Assembly (NCBI GenBank): GCA_035379625.1
Contig: DAOSVM010000022.1
Coordinates: 1-42,614, forward strand
Direction of reading: 5' to 3'
DNA length: 42,614 nucleotides
Source of the DNA: DAOSCP01 sp035379625
GTDB taxonomy: Bacteria; Bacteroidota; Ignavibacteria; Ignavibacteriales; DAOSCP01
The notes beneath the pieces were generated by a model. That model was not told the DNA's origin. It ran no database searches and saw only the letters and a list, made by a program, of their open reading frames with translations. Positions within the stretch are counted from its first letter, which is position 1, and each line of letters starts with the position of its first letter. The translations under genes and the position numbers were made by a program. Of the stretch, positions 8,441 through 17,543 are shown piece by piece.

Positions 8441-9208
8441 ATGAAAAAATTAAATATTTTAGTTTGTAATGATGATGGTATTACATCAAAAGGTATTTAT
8501 GAATTAGTCAAAAAATTAAAAGAAATTGCTAATGTTACTGTTGTAGCCCCTATTTCAGAACAAAGTGCAGTAGGGCATGCTATCACTATGAAAAATCCTT
8601 TGAGAATTAAAGAGATTTTTATTAACAATGAATTTTTTGGCTATGCGATTGATGGTACTCCAGCAGATTGTGTAAAAATTGGTATAAAAAATATCCTTAA
8701 TTATAAACCAGATTTAGTTATTTCTGGGATTAATAATGGTGCTAATACTGCTATTAATATCATCTACTCGGGTACTGTTTCTGGAGCTAGAGAAGCTGCA
8801 ATTATGGATATACAAGCTATTGCTATTTCTTTAACATCACATACACCTACTCATTATGATGTCGCTGCACAAATTGCTTGTGAATATGCCTTAAAATTAT
8901 ATGAAAATCCTTTACCAAGTGGAACTTTATTAAATATTAATGTCCCTGATTGTCCTTTTGATGATATTAATGGGTATTTATTTACAAAACAAGGAAAATC
9001 TAAATGGAATGATGACTATGAAGAGAGAATTGATCCATTTGGTTATAAATATTATTGGTTAAAAGGGGATTGGATTGAGTGCGATGCTGATATTCAATAC
9101 GATCATGTTGCAACTAAAAAAAATTATGTTTCATTAACTCCAATTCATTTTGATTTGACAGACTATTCAGCATTAGAAAAGTATAAACATATTTTTGAAA
9201 AAAAATAA
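8441..9208 (+). CDS. surE: 5'/3'-nucleotidase SurE
   Basis: A 255-residue survival protein SurE, a metal-dependent phosphatase that removes phosphate from nucleoside monophosphates and is active in stationary phase and stress. The family signature is complete: N-terminal ILVCNDDGI with metal ligands Asp11 and Asp12, the Ser42 region (APISEQSAVGHAIT), GTPADCVKIG, and SGINNGANTAINIIYSGTVSGA with the conserved Asn98. Full length, cytoplasmic. It has its own start region after the GH94 terminator. Its stop lies only 3 nt from the stop of the convergent histidine kinase. Confidence 0.95.
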   Translation: MKKLNILVCNDDGITSKGIYELVKKLKEIANVTVVAPISEQSAVGHAITMKNPLRIKEIFINNEFFGYAIDGTPADCVKIGIKNILNYKPDLVISGINNGANTAINIIYSGTVSGAREAAIMDIQAIAISLTSHTPTHYDVAAQIACEYALKLYENPLPSGTLLNINVPDCPFDDINGYLFTKQGKSKWNDDYEERIDPFGYKYYWLKGDWIECDADIQYDHVATKKNYVSLTPIHFDLTDYSALEKYKHIFEKK

Positions 9209-9211
9209 TTA

Positions 9212-11104
9212 TTAGTAAGCTTTCTTAAAGGATATATAAAAAGTAGTTCCTTTGTTTTCTTCAGATTCGAACCAAATTCTTCCTTCATTTTTTTCAACAA
9301 ATTCTTTTACTATAATTAGGCCAAGACCAGATGATTTTTCATCTTCTGTACCTGGTCTTCCTGTTTTTTCTGTTATATCAAAAAGTTTATCTTTCATAAT
9401 ATCTGGTATACCAATACCAAAATCTTTTATAGTAATGACGATATTTTCTCCTTGTTCATATGCATAAATATCAATTACTGAATTACGGTAACTAAATTTT
9501 ATTGCATTGGAAATTAAATTACTAATTATCGAATTGAACATAACTTTATCAACTTCAACATTATATTCTTGGTTAATTTGGATATTTAAATTTATTTGCT
9601 TTAAGTAAAGTAAATTATCAAAATTATTTTTTATCTCTTTTATCACATATAGTAAATTTATTTTTTCTTTATGTAATTCAATATTTTCTCTTTTTATATT
9701 AACCCAATCCATTAAATTAAGTAATAATTGGTAGAGATTATTTGTCGAATTATTTATCTTTTTAATAAAGTCATATATTTTTTCTTGGCTTAAATTATCA
9801 AAATCATTTGCAAGAATTGACGATAATCCAATAATACCTGATAGTGGATTTTTAATATCGTGTGCTACAATAGAAAAAAGTTTATTTTTCTCGTTATTAG
9901 CTTTTTGTAATTCGGATAAAAGTCTTTTTTGTTCTTCAATCTTTTCATTGATTAATGAATTTTGTTTTTGTAATTTATTAATATTTTTTTCCAATAAATC
10001 TCTTGTTAAAACGACTTCGGTTATATCATTATAAGCTAACAAAATTTTATTATCCATTGCAATTGCATTAACTGATAGCCAAACTATATTTTCTTTGACA
10101 AAAATTCCAACATTATAATTTTCTATATCTTTACCGTTTTGAAGTTTATCTTTTAATTCATCTACAAAATTGATAATAGTTTTTTCTGTATCGATAAATT
10201 TGATATCATAAAGATTTTTAATTTCTTTTTTATAGTATAATTTAAGTTCATTAATGATGTTATTTGCAGTATCATTATAAAACAAAATGTCGAAGTTTTT
10301 ATTTAGTATTAAAATACTTACTGGTAAAACTTGTAAAATATGAGCTAAATATTTTTCATTCTCTTGGAGTTTATGTTGAATTGATTTCAATTCTGAGATA
10401 TCAGTGATTGAGCCAGTAATACCTAAAAATTTCTCATTATAATACAAAGGTGTATTGTGGAGAATAATATCTTTTCTCTTTTCATTTTGATAAATAGTCA
10501 GTTCATAGACAATTTTTTCTTTCTGATCTGGTTTTATTCTATTTAAATTCAATTGGTTGATTAATCTTTCAGGTGTTTCATTAACATTAAAATTGAAAAA
10601 TTCTTTAAAAGATGAATTAACAAACTCAAATTGGTTATCATTATTTTTAAAAAATAACGGATTAGGTATATTTTCAAGAATACTTAAATAAAACTCTCTA
10701 TTACGCTTTATTTCCAGCTCAGCTTGTTTTAAAGGTGTTATATCTATAACAAATACCGATAGACCAACAATTTGATTATCTATTATAACGGGAGAGTAAT
10801 AATCATTATAAAAAGTTCTTAATAAATGCTCATCACCATATTCCTCGGTGAGAACAAAAGATTTTCCGGATAAAGCTTCATCAAAATTTGCCTTTGCTTT
10901 AGCTCTATCAGCATCATTTTTAATAAAATCGAGCATATTTTTACCATATTCAATATCAACGCCCCAAATAGCTTTCATTATATCTTTATGGGCTTTAGTA
11001 AAAAAAGTATAACAATAATTAGTGTCTAATGAAAATAAAATAAAGCCGTTAGAATTTTCTAATATAGCTTCTAAAATTTTAATAGAATTTTGATAAATAT
11101 TCAT
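9212..11104 (-). CDS. Multi-PAS sensor histidine kinase (soluble, orphan)
   Basis: A 630-residue kinase with no membrane segment. It has three PAS-like modules (about 10-125, ending VFVIDITPLKQAE; about 135-245, ending GSITDISELKSIQ; about 250-368, ending AYNDITEVVLTRD), a coiled linker (about 370-408), a phosphoacceptor segment FSIVAHDIKNPLSGIIGLSS with His415, and an ATPase domain with NLISNAIKFSY (about 529-539), DFGIGI (561-566), SGLGL (592-596) and a GTTFYISF end. No receiver domain and no adjacent response regulator. The catalytic half is similar to the kinase at 4266-5816. It begins about 75 bp from repeat element copy 2. Confidence 0.9.
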   Translation of the reverse strand: MNIYQNSIKILEAILENSNGFILFSLDTNYCYTFFTKAHKDIMKAIWGVDIEYGKNMLDFIKNDADRAKAKANFDEALSGKSFVLTEEYGDEHLLRTFYNDYYSPVIIDNQIVGLSVFVIDITPLKQAELEIKRNREFYLSILENIPNPLFFKNNDNQFEFVNSSFKEFFNFNVNETPERLINQLNLNRIKPDQKEKIVYELTIYQNEKRKDIILHNTPLYYNEKFLGITGSITDISELKSIQHKLQENEKYLAHILQVLPVSILILNKNFDILFYNDTANNIINELKLYYKKEIKNLYDIKFIDTEKTIINFVDELKDKLQNGKDIENYNVGIFVKENIVWLSVNAIAMDNKILLAYNDITEVVLTRDLLEKNINKLQKQNSLINEKIEEQKRLLSELQKANNEKNKLFSIVAHDIKNPLSGIIGLSSILANDFDNLSQEKIYDFIKKINNSTNNLYQLLLNLMDWVNIKRENIELHKEKINLLYVIKEIKNNFDNLLYLKQINLNIQINQEYNVEVDKVMFNSIISNLISNAIKFSYRNSVIDIYAYEQGENIVITIKDFGIGIPDIMKDKLFDITEKTGRPGTEDEKSSGLGLIIVKEFVEKNEGRIWFESEENKGTTFYISFKKAY

Positions 11105-11180
11105 AGAAAAAAATAATTGTTATTGTTAAATTTAAGCAAAAAAATTTTGATAAAAAAAAATGATAAATATTTATTACTTT

Positions 11181-11631
11181 ACTCAGACAGTATAAGCATA
11201 AAGCCCCTTGCAGCATCTGCAAGGGGCAGCGGGCCGGAACGGCCCGCAAAAATTCCCCTTTGTCCCCCTTGGAAATGGGGATTGAAATTCTCAAATTCAA
11301 AAGTTTGCTCAGGCTAAGTCTTATGAGTTACTTACTAAATAATTTTATTATTTACCACATTTACTGTAAAATATTTTAGCTATTATTTGTAGATAATATA
11401 TTTAGAATTTTTTAATATATCGTAAATACAATTATATAGTATATACGAATATATTTTTAACATTTTAAAAAATAAATTTTAATTTTTTTAATTTTTGGAT
11501 ATTTAACTAAACATCAAAGTGTTTAAATGTTATAACAAATTGATAATAAAGCATATATGATATTGTTAGGAAATATATTTTGTGCGTTAGCCCGCCCGCA
11601 TATGCGGGCACAAGCTTATACCGTCTGAGCT
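11181..11631 (+). repeat. MITE-like structured element, copy 2 (451 bp)
   Basis: This fills most of the 636 bp gap between the histidine kinase start and the alaS stop. Left end ACTCAGACAGTATAAGC (11181-11197) is the near reverse complement of GCTTATACCGTCTGAGCT (11614-11631). Hairpin 1 is perfect: GCCCCTTGCAG-CAT-CTGCAAGGGGC (11203-11227). Hairpin 2 is GCGGGCCG-GAA-CGGCCCGC (11229-11247). Hairpin 3 is the palindrome GCCCGCAT/ATGCGGGC (11594-11609) after TTAGCCCGCCCG. Iteron-like pair at 11416-11450. This copy alone carries a C-rich/G-rich insert near 11254-11281. No ORF is supported; the short open frames over the hairpins are chance. Confidence 0.85.
11416..11450 (+). repeat. Abutting iteron-like pair in element copy 2
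   Basis: TATATCGTAAATACAAT (11416-11432) is directly followed by TATATAGTATATACGAAT (11433-11450). The arrangement and 17 bp spacing match those of copy 1 (3686-3720), with different bases at several positions. Followed in both copies by a T-rich stretch and TTTTTAAC/ATTTTAAC. Confidence 0.6.
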
Positions 11632-11662
11632 AAAATATTTTCAAATATTAGTTATTTATTTT

Positions 11663-11693
11663 AAAAAAAAGACTGTCATTTTAGCGACAGTCT
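11663..11693 (-). terminator. Rho-independent terminator after alaS
   Basis: Read on the minus strand: AGACTGTC, loop GCTAAAAT, GACAGTCT and a T run. It lies about 50 nt downstream of the alaS stop and 32 nt outside the right end of element copy 2. Confidence 0.85.
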
Positions 11694-11740
11694 CTTATGA
11701 GAAATAATTTGAATGATTAGAAAAAAGAATTAGTGTAAAA

Positions 11741-14308
11741 CTATATAAAATCTGCAATGATCTTTTCTATAGAATTGAATAATTCATCTATTTTTGTTGT
11801 ATCTTTTCCGCCAGCAGTAGCAAGATGTGGTTTCCCACCGCCACCACCATTAACGACTTTGGCTAATGAACCTACTATTTTACCAGCCGAAAGGTTATTA
11901 TTTTTAATTAAATCGTCTGATACCACGCAGGAAATCATTACTTTGTTGTCGATATTTGAAATTAGCACACCAATTCCGCTTTTTATTTTTTCACGTAATA
12001 CATCCGAAAGTGATTTTAATTCATCCATACTTGAAGCTTGAATAATATTTTTGTATATATCAATACCTTTAGCGGTAGTCGGATTTTTTAAAATACTATC
12101 AATATCCGATGATTTAATTTTAATTGACAATTCTTCGACTTCTTTTTCTAATGTTTTAATTTTTTGTTGATATTCTTCAATTTGACTTTGTAATTTATGT
12201 TTATCTTCGTGTAATGAAGCAATGTAATTAATAACATTTAAGCCGGTAATTGCTTCAATTCTTCTAACACCTGCCGAGATAGAAGATTCCGATATAATTT
12301 TAAAAATACCAATTTCTGAAGTATTAGAAACGTGAGTACCACCGCAAAATTCAGCAGAATAGTCATCAACTTTAATAACATTAACTCTTTCGCCATATTT
12401 GTCGCCAAAAAACATCAAAGCACCGAGATTTTTAGCATCTTGTAGTGGAATATTTCTTAAATGATTTACAGGTATTTGCTCTCTAATTTTTAGGTTTACT
12501 AAATCTTCAATTTGCTTTAGTTCATCAGAAGAGATTTTGTTAAAATGTGAGAAATCGAATCGTAATTTTTCATTTGTGACTAATGATCCTGCTTGCTGAA
12601 CATGTGTACCAAGTATTTTTCTTAGTGCTGCGTGTAATAAGTGAGTAGCAGTGTGATTTTTTTTTGTGTCATATCTTCTAATTTTATCGACAATAATTTT
12701 AATATGAGAATAATTATCAATTTGTAATTCTTGGTCAATAATATGAATTATAGCACCACCAATTTTATAAACATCTAAAATATTATATAGGACGGAGTTA
12801 TATTCGATTTGGCCTTTATCAGATATTTGCCCACCAGATTCAACGTACATGGGCGATTTATTAGTAATAATATGAGTTTTACCATCAATAATAAGGTGGG
12901 AAACAATTTGTGCTAATGTTTCAAGTTCATCATAACCTGTAAATTCTGTAATAAAATTACTATTTAATGCGAAGTTTTCTAAAGAAATACTTTGAATATT
13001 AAGATTGGATTGTTTTTCTTTAGTTAATTTTCTGTTTTTCTCTTTATTTTCAGCTAGTAATTTTTCGAAACCATTCAAATCAATGGATATTCCTTTTTCT
13101 TTAGCTAATAAAGCGGTTAAATCAACAGGGAAACCGTAAGTGTCATATAATTTGTAAACGGTTTCAGCATCAATAGTGGATTTATTTTGGGAAATATTTT
13201 CAAATAATTCTATACCTCTATCGAGTGTAAGATTAAAGCTAGTTTCTTCGGAATGAATAATATTTTCAATATTTGTTTGATTATTTTTGATTTGTGGAAA
13301 AAAATCCCCCATTTCTTCAACTAAAGTTGAAACAATTTTATAAAGGAAAGGTTCAATCAAATTTAATTTTCTTCCGTATCTAGCAGCTCTTCTTAAAATA
13401 CGTCTTAAAACATAGCCTCGACCATCATTACTGGGTATAGCACCATCGGCTATAGCGAAAGATAGAGTTCTAATGTGATCTGCAATCACGCGCATGGAAA
13501 TTTGGTGATCCTCCCTCACATATGGTATGCCGGATATTTCAGATATTTTGTTGATAATAGGTGAAAAAATATCAGTAGCGTAATTATTACCTGGTACGCC
13601 TTGTAAAACGGAGACAATTCTTTCAAAGCCCATGCCAGTATCAACATGTTTAGCAGGAAGTTCAACTAAGGAGCCGTCTTTTTCGCGATTATATTGGATA
13701 AAAACTAAGTTCCATATTTCTATACACTTAGGTGAACCGACATTAACTAAAGATGCGTCATCTGGGTTATCAGAAAGGTTAATGTGAATTTCTGAGCAAG
13801 GACCACAAGGGCCAGTTTCTCCCATTTCCCAGAAGTTATCTTTTTCGCCAAATTTTAAGATATGAGAATGTTTGATATCGGTAACTGTTTTCCACAATTC
13901 TAAAGCTTCGTCATCATCTTTGTAAACAGTAGCATATAGACGTTCTTTTGGTAATTTCCAGACTTCCGTAAGCAATTCCCACGCCCACATAATAGCTTCT
14001 TTTTTATAATAATCACCAAATGACCAATTCCCTAACATTTCAAATAATGTATGATGATAAGTATCATATCCAACTTCTTCAAGATCATTATGTTTACCGC
14101 TTACTCTTATACACAATTGGCTATCGGCAGCTCTTTTGTAATCTCTTATTCCAGTACCTAGAAACACATCTTTGAATTGGTTCATACCTGCGTTTGTAAA
14201 TAATAAAGTTGGATCGTCATATGGAATAACAGGAGCAGAAGGTACGATAGTATGTCCTTTTGATTTAAAAAAGTCCAGAAATTGCTGTCTTATATCACGT
14301 GATTTCAT
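11741..14308 (-). CDS. alaS: Alanyl-tRNA synthetase
   Basis: An 855-residue class II synthetase that charges tRNA-Ala and edits mischarged Ser/Gly. Seen: N-terminal class II core (FTNAGMNQFKDVFLG, RAADSQLCIRVSGKHNDLEEVG), the tRNA-recognition helices, the editing domain with zinc ligands HTATH (about 552-556) and CGGTH (about 654-658), a coiled segment (about 715-745), and the C-terminal C-Ala domain with VNGGGGGKPHLATAGG near 815-830. Length is normal (E. coli 876). The start is the ATG in MKSRDIRQQFLDFFKSKGH, which matches the family N-terminus. Promoter and terminator are both visible, so it is a single-gene unit. Confidence 0.97.
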   Translation of the reverse strand: MKSRDIRQQFLDFFKSKGHTIVPSAPVIPYDDPTLLFTNAGMNQFKDVFLGTGIRDYKRAADSQLCIRVSGKHNDLEEVGYDTYHHTLFEMLGNWSFGDYYKKEAIMWAWELLTEVWKLPKERLYATVYKDDDEALELWKTVTDIKHSHILKFGEKDNFWEMGETGPCGPCSEIHINLSDNPDDASLVNVGSPKCIEIWNLVFIQYNREKDGSLVELPAKHVDTGMGFERIVSVLQGVPGNNYATDIFSPIINKISEISGIPYVREDHQISMRVIADHIRTLSFAIADGAIPSNDGRGYVLRRILRRAARYGRKLNLIEPFLYKIVSTLVEEMGDFFPQIKNNQTNIENIIHSEETSFNLTLDRGIELFENISQNKSTIDAETVYKLYDTYGFPVDLTALLAKEKGISIDLNGFEKLLAENKEKNRKLTKEKQSNLNIQSISLENFALNSNFITEFTGYDELETLAQIVSHLIIDGKTHIITNKSPMYVESGGQISDKGQIEYNSVLYNILDVYKIGGAIIHIIDQELQIDNYSHIKIIVDKIRRYDTKKNHTATHLLHAALRKILGTHVQQAGSLVTNEKLRFDFSHFNKISSDELKQIEDLVNLKIREQIPVNHLRNIPLQDAKNLGALMFFGDKYGERVNVIKVDDYSAEFCGGTHVSNTSEIGIFKIISESSISAGVRRIEAITGLNVINYIASLHEDKHKLQSQIEEYQQKIKTLEKEVEELSIKIKSSDIDSILKNPTTAKGIDIYKNIIQASSMDELKSLSDVLREKIKSGIGVLISNIDNKVMISCVVSDDLIKNNNLSAGKIVGSLAKVVNGGGGGKPHLATAGGKDTTKIDELFNSIEKIIADFI

Positions 14309-14340
14309 AAAAACTTATTCCTTTTGTATTTTTTTATTTG

Positions 14341-14348
14341 CAAATATA
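14341..14348 (-). promoter_or_regulatory. -7 box (TAnnTTTG) of the alaS promoter
   Basis: The minus strand reads TATATTTG, matching the Bacteroidota -7 consensus, about 32 nt before the alaS start. No clear -33 TTTG is visible. Confidence 0.45.
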
Positions 14349-14390
14349 ATAAAAAAGTTGTAATATAATATAATAAATTTTGTTGTTGTT

Positions 14391-14852
14391 ATGGATGAAA
14401 ATCTTAATTTTGAAAAGATGCAAGAAGGTATCGATAAATTTAATACTAAGTTGAATGAAACTAAAGAATTACTAAAATCTCTTAAAAAATCAGGTAATCT
14501 TACTATGAGCCCATTCGAAATTATAAAAAATGAAAACTATTTAGTTATTAGAGTAAATATACCAAGAGCAACAATGAAAGATCTTGAAAACTATACAAAT
14601 GCATTAGGTGATTTTGATAGTTATGGAGTTAAAAATGTTATTTATGATCTTTCTAAAGTGGAGCATATAGATTCAACATTTTTAGGACAAATAATATTAT
14701 TGTTGAAAAAAATTATGCAAATGGAAGGTAAAGTACATATAGTTTCACAAAATGAATCAGTCAAATCATTATTTGTACTAACTCGCTTATTAAGCTTATT
14801 AAGGGCACTCCCAATTTTTTCTTCTCTAGATGATGCAATAGCAAATTTATGA
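14391..14852 (+). CDS. STAS-domain protein (anti-sigma-factor-antagonist-like)
   Basis: A 153-residue protein with a charged helical N-terminus (about 1-40, MDENLNFEKMQEGIDKFNTK) and a STAS domain (about 41-153). The fold is indicated by YLVIRVNIPRATMKDLENY, then VIYDLSKVEHIDSTFLGQI, where Asp94-Ser95-Thr96 corresponds to the DSS phosphorylation loop of SpoIIAA-type proteins, then GKVHIVSQNESVKSLF. Such proteins bind anti-sigma kinases or act in stressosome or polar signalling. No kinase or phosphatase partner is next to it. Transcribed divergently from alaS; its end overlaps the convergent membrane protein gene by 6 nt. Confidence 0.75.
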   Translation: MDENLNFEKMQEGIDKFNTKLNETKELLKSLKKSGNLTMSPFEIIKNENYLVIRVNIPRATMKDLENYTNALGDFDSYGVKNVIYDLSKVEHIDSTFLGQIILLLKKIMQMEGKVHIVSQNESVKSLFVLTRLLSLLRALPIFSSLDDAIANL

Positions 14853-15359
14853 TTCATTATAATTAATCAAAAGTATAATACCAATTAGCATTATTATTAT
14901 TGGTAAAAGAATTGCTCTGTAGGCAATTAATAATCCGGTAATGTTGTAATCTTTACCGATTTCAAATATATAGAAAGTAAAAAAAAGTATTATTGATAAA
15001 ACAAGTTTGGTAGAAGTTAAAATGTCTTTTTTATTGAAATAAACTAAATAATAGGCTAAAAAAGTTATAGAGAAAATTAATAACAAACTATTTATTGTAA
15101 AAGATAAATTGAAATAGTAATTTACGAGAATAAATATACCAGTGAAAAATTGTAAAATTTTTTCGTATATTATTGATTTTTCTGATAATGAATTGTTTAT
15201 ATAATAATTATCAAAAAAGAACATTAAATTTTTTAAGATTAAATATAGAGATGTTATATATATTAAAATGCTCCAAATAAAATTGCTGTTTATTAAGAAA
15301 TAGCTATAAAAAATTACAAAAGCAATTGTAAAGACTAATATATTTTTTATTCTTTCCAT
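14847..15359 (-). CDS. Hypothetical multi-pass membrane protein
   Basis: I do not recognise a family. The 170-residue protein is almost wholly hydrophobic, with about six membrane helices (roughly 8-25, 29-48, 70-85, 89-108, 117-133 and 142-165), few charges and no catalytic-looking motif. The only longer polar loop is around 50-66 (NYYINNSLSEKS). It stands alone on the minus strand, overlapping the STAS gene at the 3' end by 6 nt. Size and topology are like small uncharacterised integral membrane proteins of Bacteroidota. Confidence 0.7.
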   Translation of the reverse strand: MERIKNILVFTIAFVIFYSYFLINSNFIWSILIYITSLYLILKNLMFFFDNYYINNSLSEKSIIYEKILQFFTGIFILVNYYFNLSFTINSLLLIFSITFLAYYLVYFNKKDILTSTKLVLSIILFFTFYIFEIGKDYNITGLLIAYRAILLPIIIMLIGIILLINYNES

Positions 15360-15459
15360 GATTAAAATTTTTTTTTAAAAATATAATATAATAAAAATAG
15401 TAAAAAGTTAAATAAAACCTTTAAAATTTCTATAATTTTTTTAAATCCACATTTTTTTG

Positions 15460-15467
15460 TAAATTTG
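15460..15467 (+). promoter_or_regulatory. -7 box (TAnnTTTG) before the amidohydrolase operon
   Basis: TAAATTTG lies 22 nt before the M20 gene start. The -33 position is only T-rich. This is likely the main promoter of the run of genes to about 22470. Confidence 0.45.
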
Positions 15468-15489
15468 AATTCAAAAATTTAAGGTTAAT

Positions 15490-16587
15490 ATGTTAGAACC
15501 AGTTAATTTAAGACATATTTTACATGAAAATCCAGAATTAATGTTTCAAGAGTTTTTTACCACTCAACTTTTGATTGATAACTTAAGTGAGTTAAAAAAT
15601 TTAGTAATTTATAGACCAATAGAAACAGGTTTGGTAGTAGAATATAAAGTTAATGATGGTGATTATTTACTTTTCAGAGCTGATATTGATGCTCTGCCGA
15701 TTAAAGAAAATACTGGTGTTGAGTGGTCATCCAAAAATGATAATATGCATGCCTGCGGGCATGATGTACATACTTCAATTATGTATTCATTTATACAATA
15801 TGTTGTGGAAAATAAAATAAATAGAAATATAATATTTGTTTTTCAGCCAGGCGAAGAAGCTGGTGGTGGTGCGTTAAAAGTTATTGAAAGTGGAATTTTT
15901 GATAAATTCCCAATTAAATATGCTTTTGCTTTACATGTAACTGATGAATATGATTTTGGTACAATTGCTTCAACAGATGGTGTGTTATTTGTTTCCTCAG
16001 TTGAATGTGATATTGAAATTTTTGGTAAATCATCACATGTTGCCTTTCCCGAAAATGGAATAGATTCATTTAAAACATTACGCTATTTCTTGGATATGAT
16101 AGATAAGAAAGTAGAAACTTCTACAGAACCTTTCATATTTGGTTATGGTAAAATTGTATCCGGCCAGGCGAGAAATATAATCCCAAATTATTCAAAAGCT
16201 GAATGTACTATTAGAGCCTTATCATTAGAAAAACAAGACGAGTATATTCAGTTAATTTATAATGATTTAAATGTTGCTACTAATAAGTTTGGTTCGAAAT
16301 ACAAATTTCATTTAGGTCCTAAGTATGCTGAAGTAATAGTTGATAGTGAATTATACAAAAAGTTAGTTCTAGTACTTAGTAATAAATTTAATTTTATTGA
16401 TTGTGGCTTAAAAATGACTGCCGAAGATTTTGGATATTTTTCAAAAAAATATCCTTCATTTATGGCTTGGGTCGGGGTTTCTAAAGGTGAAAAATATGGA
16501 TTACACAATGACAAATTTCTGCCACCAGATGAATCTATAGAATTAGGGAAAAATGTTTTAATTTCTATTTTAGGTTGTTTTATATAA
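15490..16587 (+). CDS. M20 family amidohydrolase (hippurate hydrolase / N-acyl-amino-acid deacylase type)
   Basis: A 365-residue metal-dependent amidohydrolase of the M20D group, which removes an acyl group from an amino acid (relatives: HipO, N-acetyl-diaminopimelate deacetylase, IAA-amino acid hydrolases). Seen: FRADIDALPI (about 62-71), the metal-binding MHACGHDVHTS with Cys89 and His91, FQPGEEAGGGALKVIESG with Glu122-Glu123, ALHV with His149, the dimerisation lid domain (about 165-280), and the last ligand in KYGLHNDKF. Slightly short but complete. No signal peptide. It heads a compact plus-strand run; the methyltransferase begins 2 nt after its stop. The true substrate is unknown. Confidence 0.88.
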   Translation: MLEPVNLRHILHENPELMFQEFFTTQLLIDNLSELKNLVIYRPIETGLVVEYKVNDGDYLLFRADIDALPIKENTGVEWSSKNDNMHACGHDVHTSIMYSFIQYVVENKINRNIIFVFQPGEEAGGGALKVIESGIFDKFPIKYAFALHVTDEYDFGTIASTDGVLFVSSVECDIEIFGKSSHVAFPENGIDSFKTLRYFLDMIDKKVETSTEPFIFGYGKIVSGQARNIIPNYSKAECTIRALSLEKQDEYIQLIYNDLNVATNKFGSKYKFHLGPKYAEVIVDSELYKKLVLVLSNKFNFIDCGLKMTAEDFGYFSKKYPSFMAWVGVSKGEKYGLHNDKFLPPDESIELGKNVLISILGCFI

Positions 16588-16589
16588 AT

Positions 16590-17543
16590 ATGGAAAAACA
16601 AAAAGCTAAAAATAATAGGACAATTGTTCTTTCGAATGAAGAAATTGAGAAATATTCAAAAAAATTATTTATTCCAATAGATTCAATTTCAATTGAAGAA
16701 ATTGAAAATAAAACGATTAAAGCTGATTTATTTGAAGTAATTGAAAAACTGCCTGAAAAATTTGTTGATTTGATGATTGTTGATCCACCGTATAACCTTT
16801 ATCGCAAATTTAATACTGTAAAATTTAATGAGATGTCAATTAATGAGTATTCTGATTGGTTAGATAGTTGGTTGAAAAAGCTTATTAAAGTGCTTAAAGA
16901 TGATGCAAGTATTTATATTTGTGGTGATTGGAAGACTTCTACTTCTATACATTTGGTTGGTAGTAAATATTTTTACGTTAGAAATAGGATAACTTGGGAA
17001 AGAGATAAAGGCAGGGGAGCATTAAAAAATTGGAAAAATAATTCTGAAGATATTTGGTTTTTTACAAAAAGTAATAAATATGTTTTCAATGCTGAAAAAG
17101 TTAAGCATAAAAGGAAAGTTATTGCACCATATAGAGATGAAAATAAAAAGCCTAAAGATTGGGAAGAAACGCCAAATGGAAATTTTAGATTAACATATGC
17201 ATCAAATCTTTGGAATGATATTTCTATACCTTTTTGGTCAATGCCAGAAAATACTGATCATCCGACACAAAAGCCAGAAAAACTTATTGCTAAGTTAATT
17301 CTTGCAAGTTCAAACGAAGGTGATTTTGTTTTTGATCCTTTTTTAGGTTCAGGCACAACTTCTGTTGTAGCAAAAAAATTAGGTAGAAAATACGCTGGAA
17401 TTGAAAAAGATAATTACTTTTGTTGTATTGCTGAAAAGAGATTAGATATTGCCGAAACTGAAAAAAATATTCAAGGTTTTTATCAAGGTTATTTTTGGGA
17501 AAGAAATACATTAAATGAAATTATAAGAGACAAAAATGTTTAA
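16590..17543 (+). CDS. Solitary beta-class DNA methyltransferase (probably N6-adenine)
   Basis: A 317-residue site-specific DNA methyltransferase that uses S-adenosylmethionine. The start is taken at the ATG 2 nt after the amidohydrolase stop; an earlier in-frame ATG at 16575 would overlap that gene. The order of motifs is catalytic first (VDPPYNLYRKF, about 64-74, motif IV DPPY), then a target-recognition stretch with NRITWERDKGRG, HPTQKPEKL, and finally the SAM-binding motif DPFLGSGTTSVVAKKLGRKY and GIEKDNYF. DPPY and this order fit a beta-class adenine-N6 enzyme. No restriction endonuclease is nearby, and the next gene overlaps by 8 nt, so it is embedded in an envelope operon. The recognition sequence cannot be read. 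Confidence 0.88.
   Translation: MEKQKAKNNRTIVLSNEEIEKYSKKLFIPIDSISIEEIENKTIKADLFEVIEKLPEKFVDLMIVDPPYNLYRKFNTVKFNEMSINEYSDWLDSWLKKLIKVLKDDASIYICGDWKTSTSIHLVGSKYFYVRNRITWERDKGRGALKNWKNNSEDIWFFTKSNKYVFNAEKVKHKRKVIAPYRDENKKPKDWEETPNGNFRLTYASNLWNDISIPFWSMPENTDHPTQKPEKLIAKLILASSNEGDFVFDPFLGSGTTSVVAKKLGRKYAGIEKDNYFCCIAEKRLDIAETEKNIQGFYQGYFWERNTLNEIIRDKNV

Noticed and set aside
11079..11317. Short open frames on both strands across the left end of element copy 2
   Set aside because: They run through the terminal repeat and GC-rich hairpins, whose palindromic sequence opens frames on both strands by chance, and copies 1 and 3 do not keep them.
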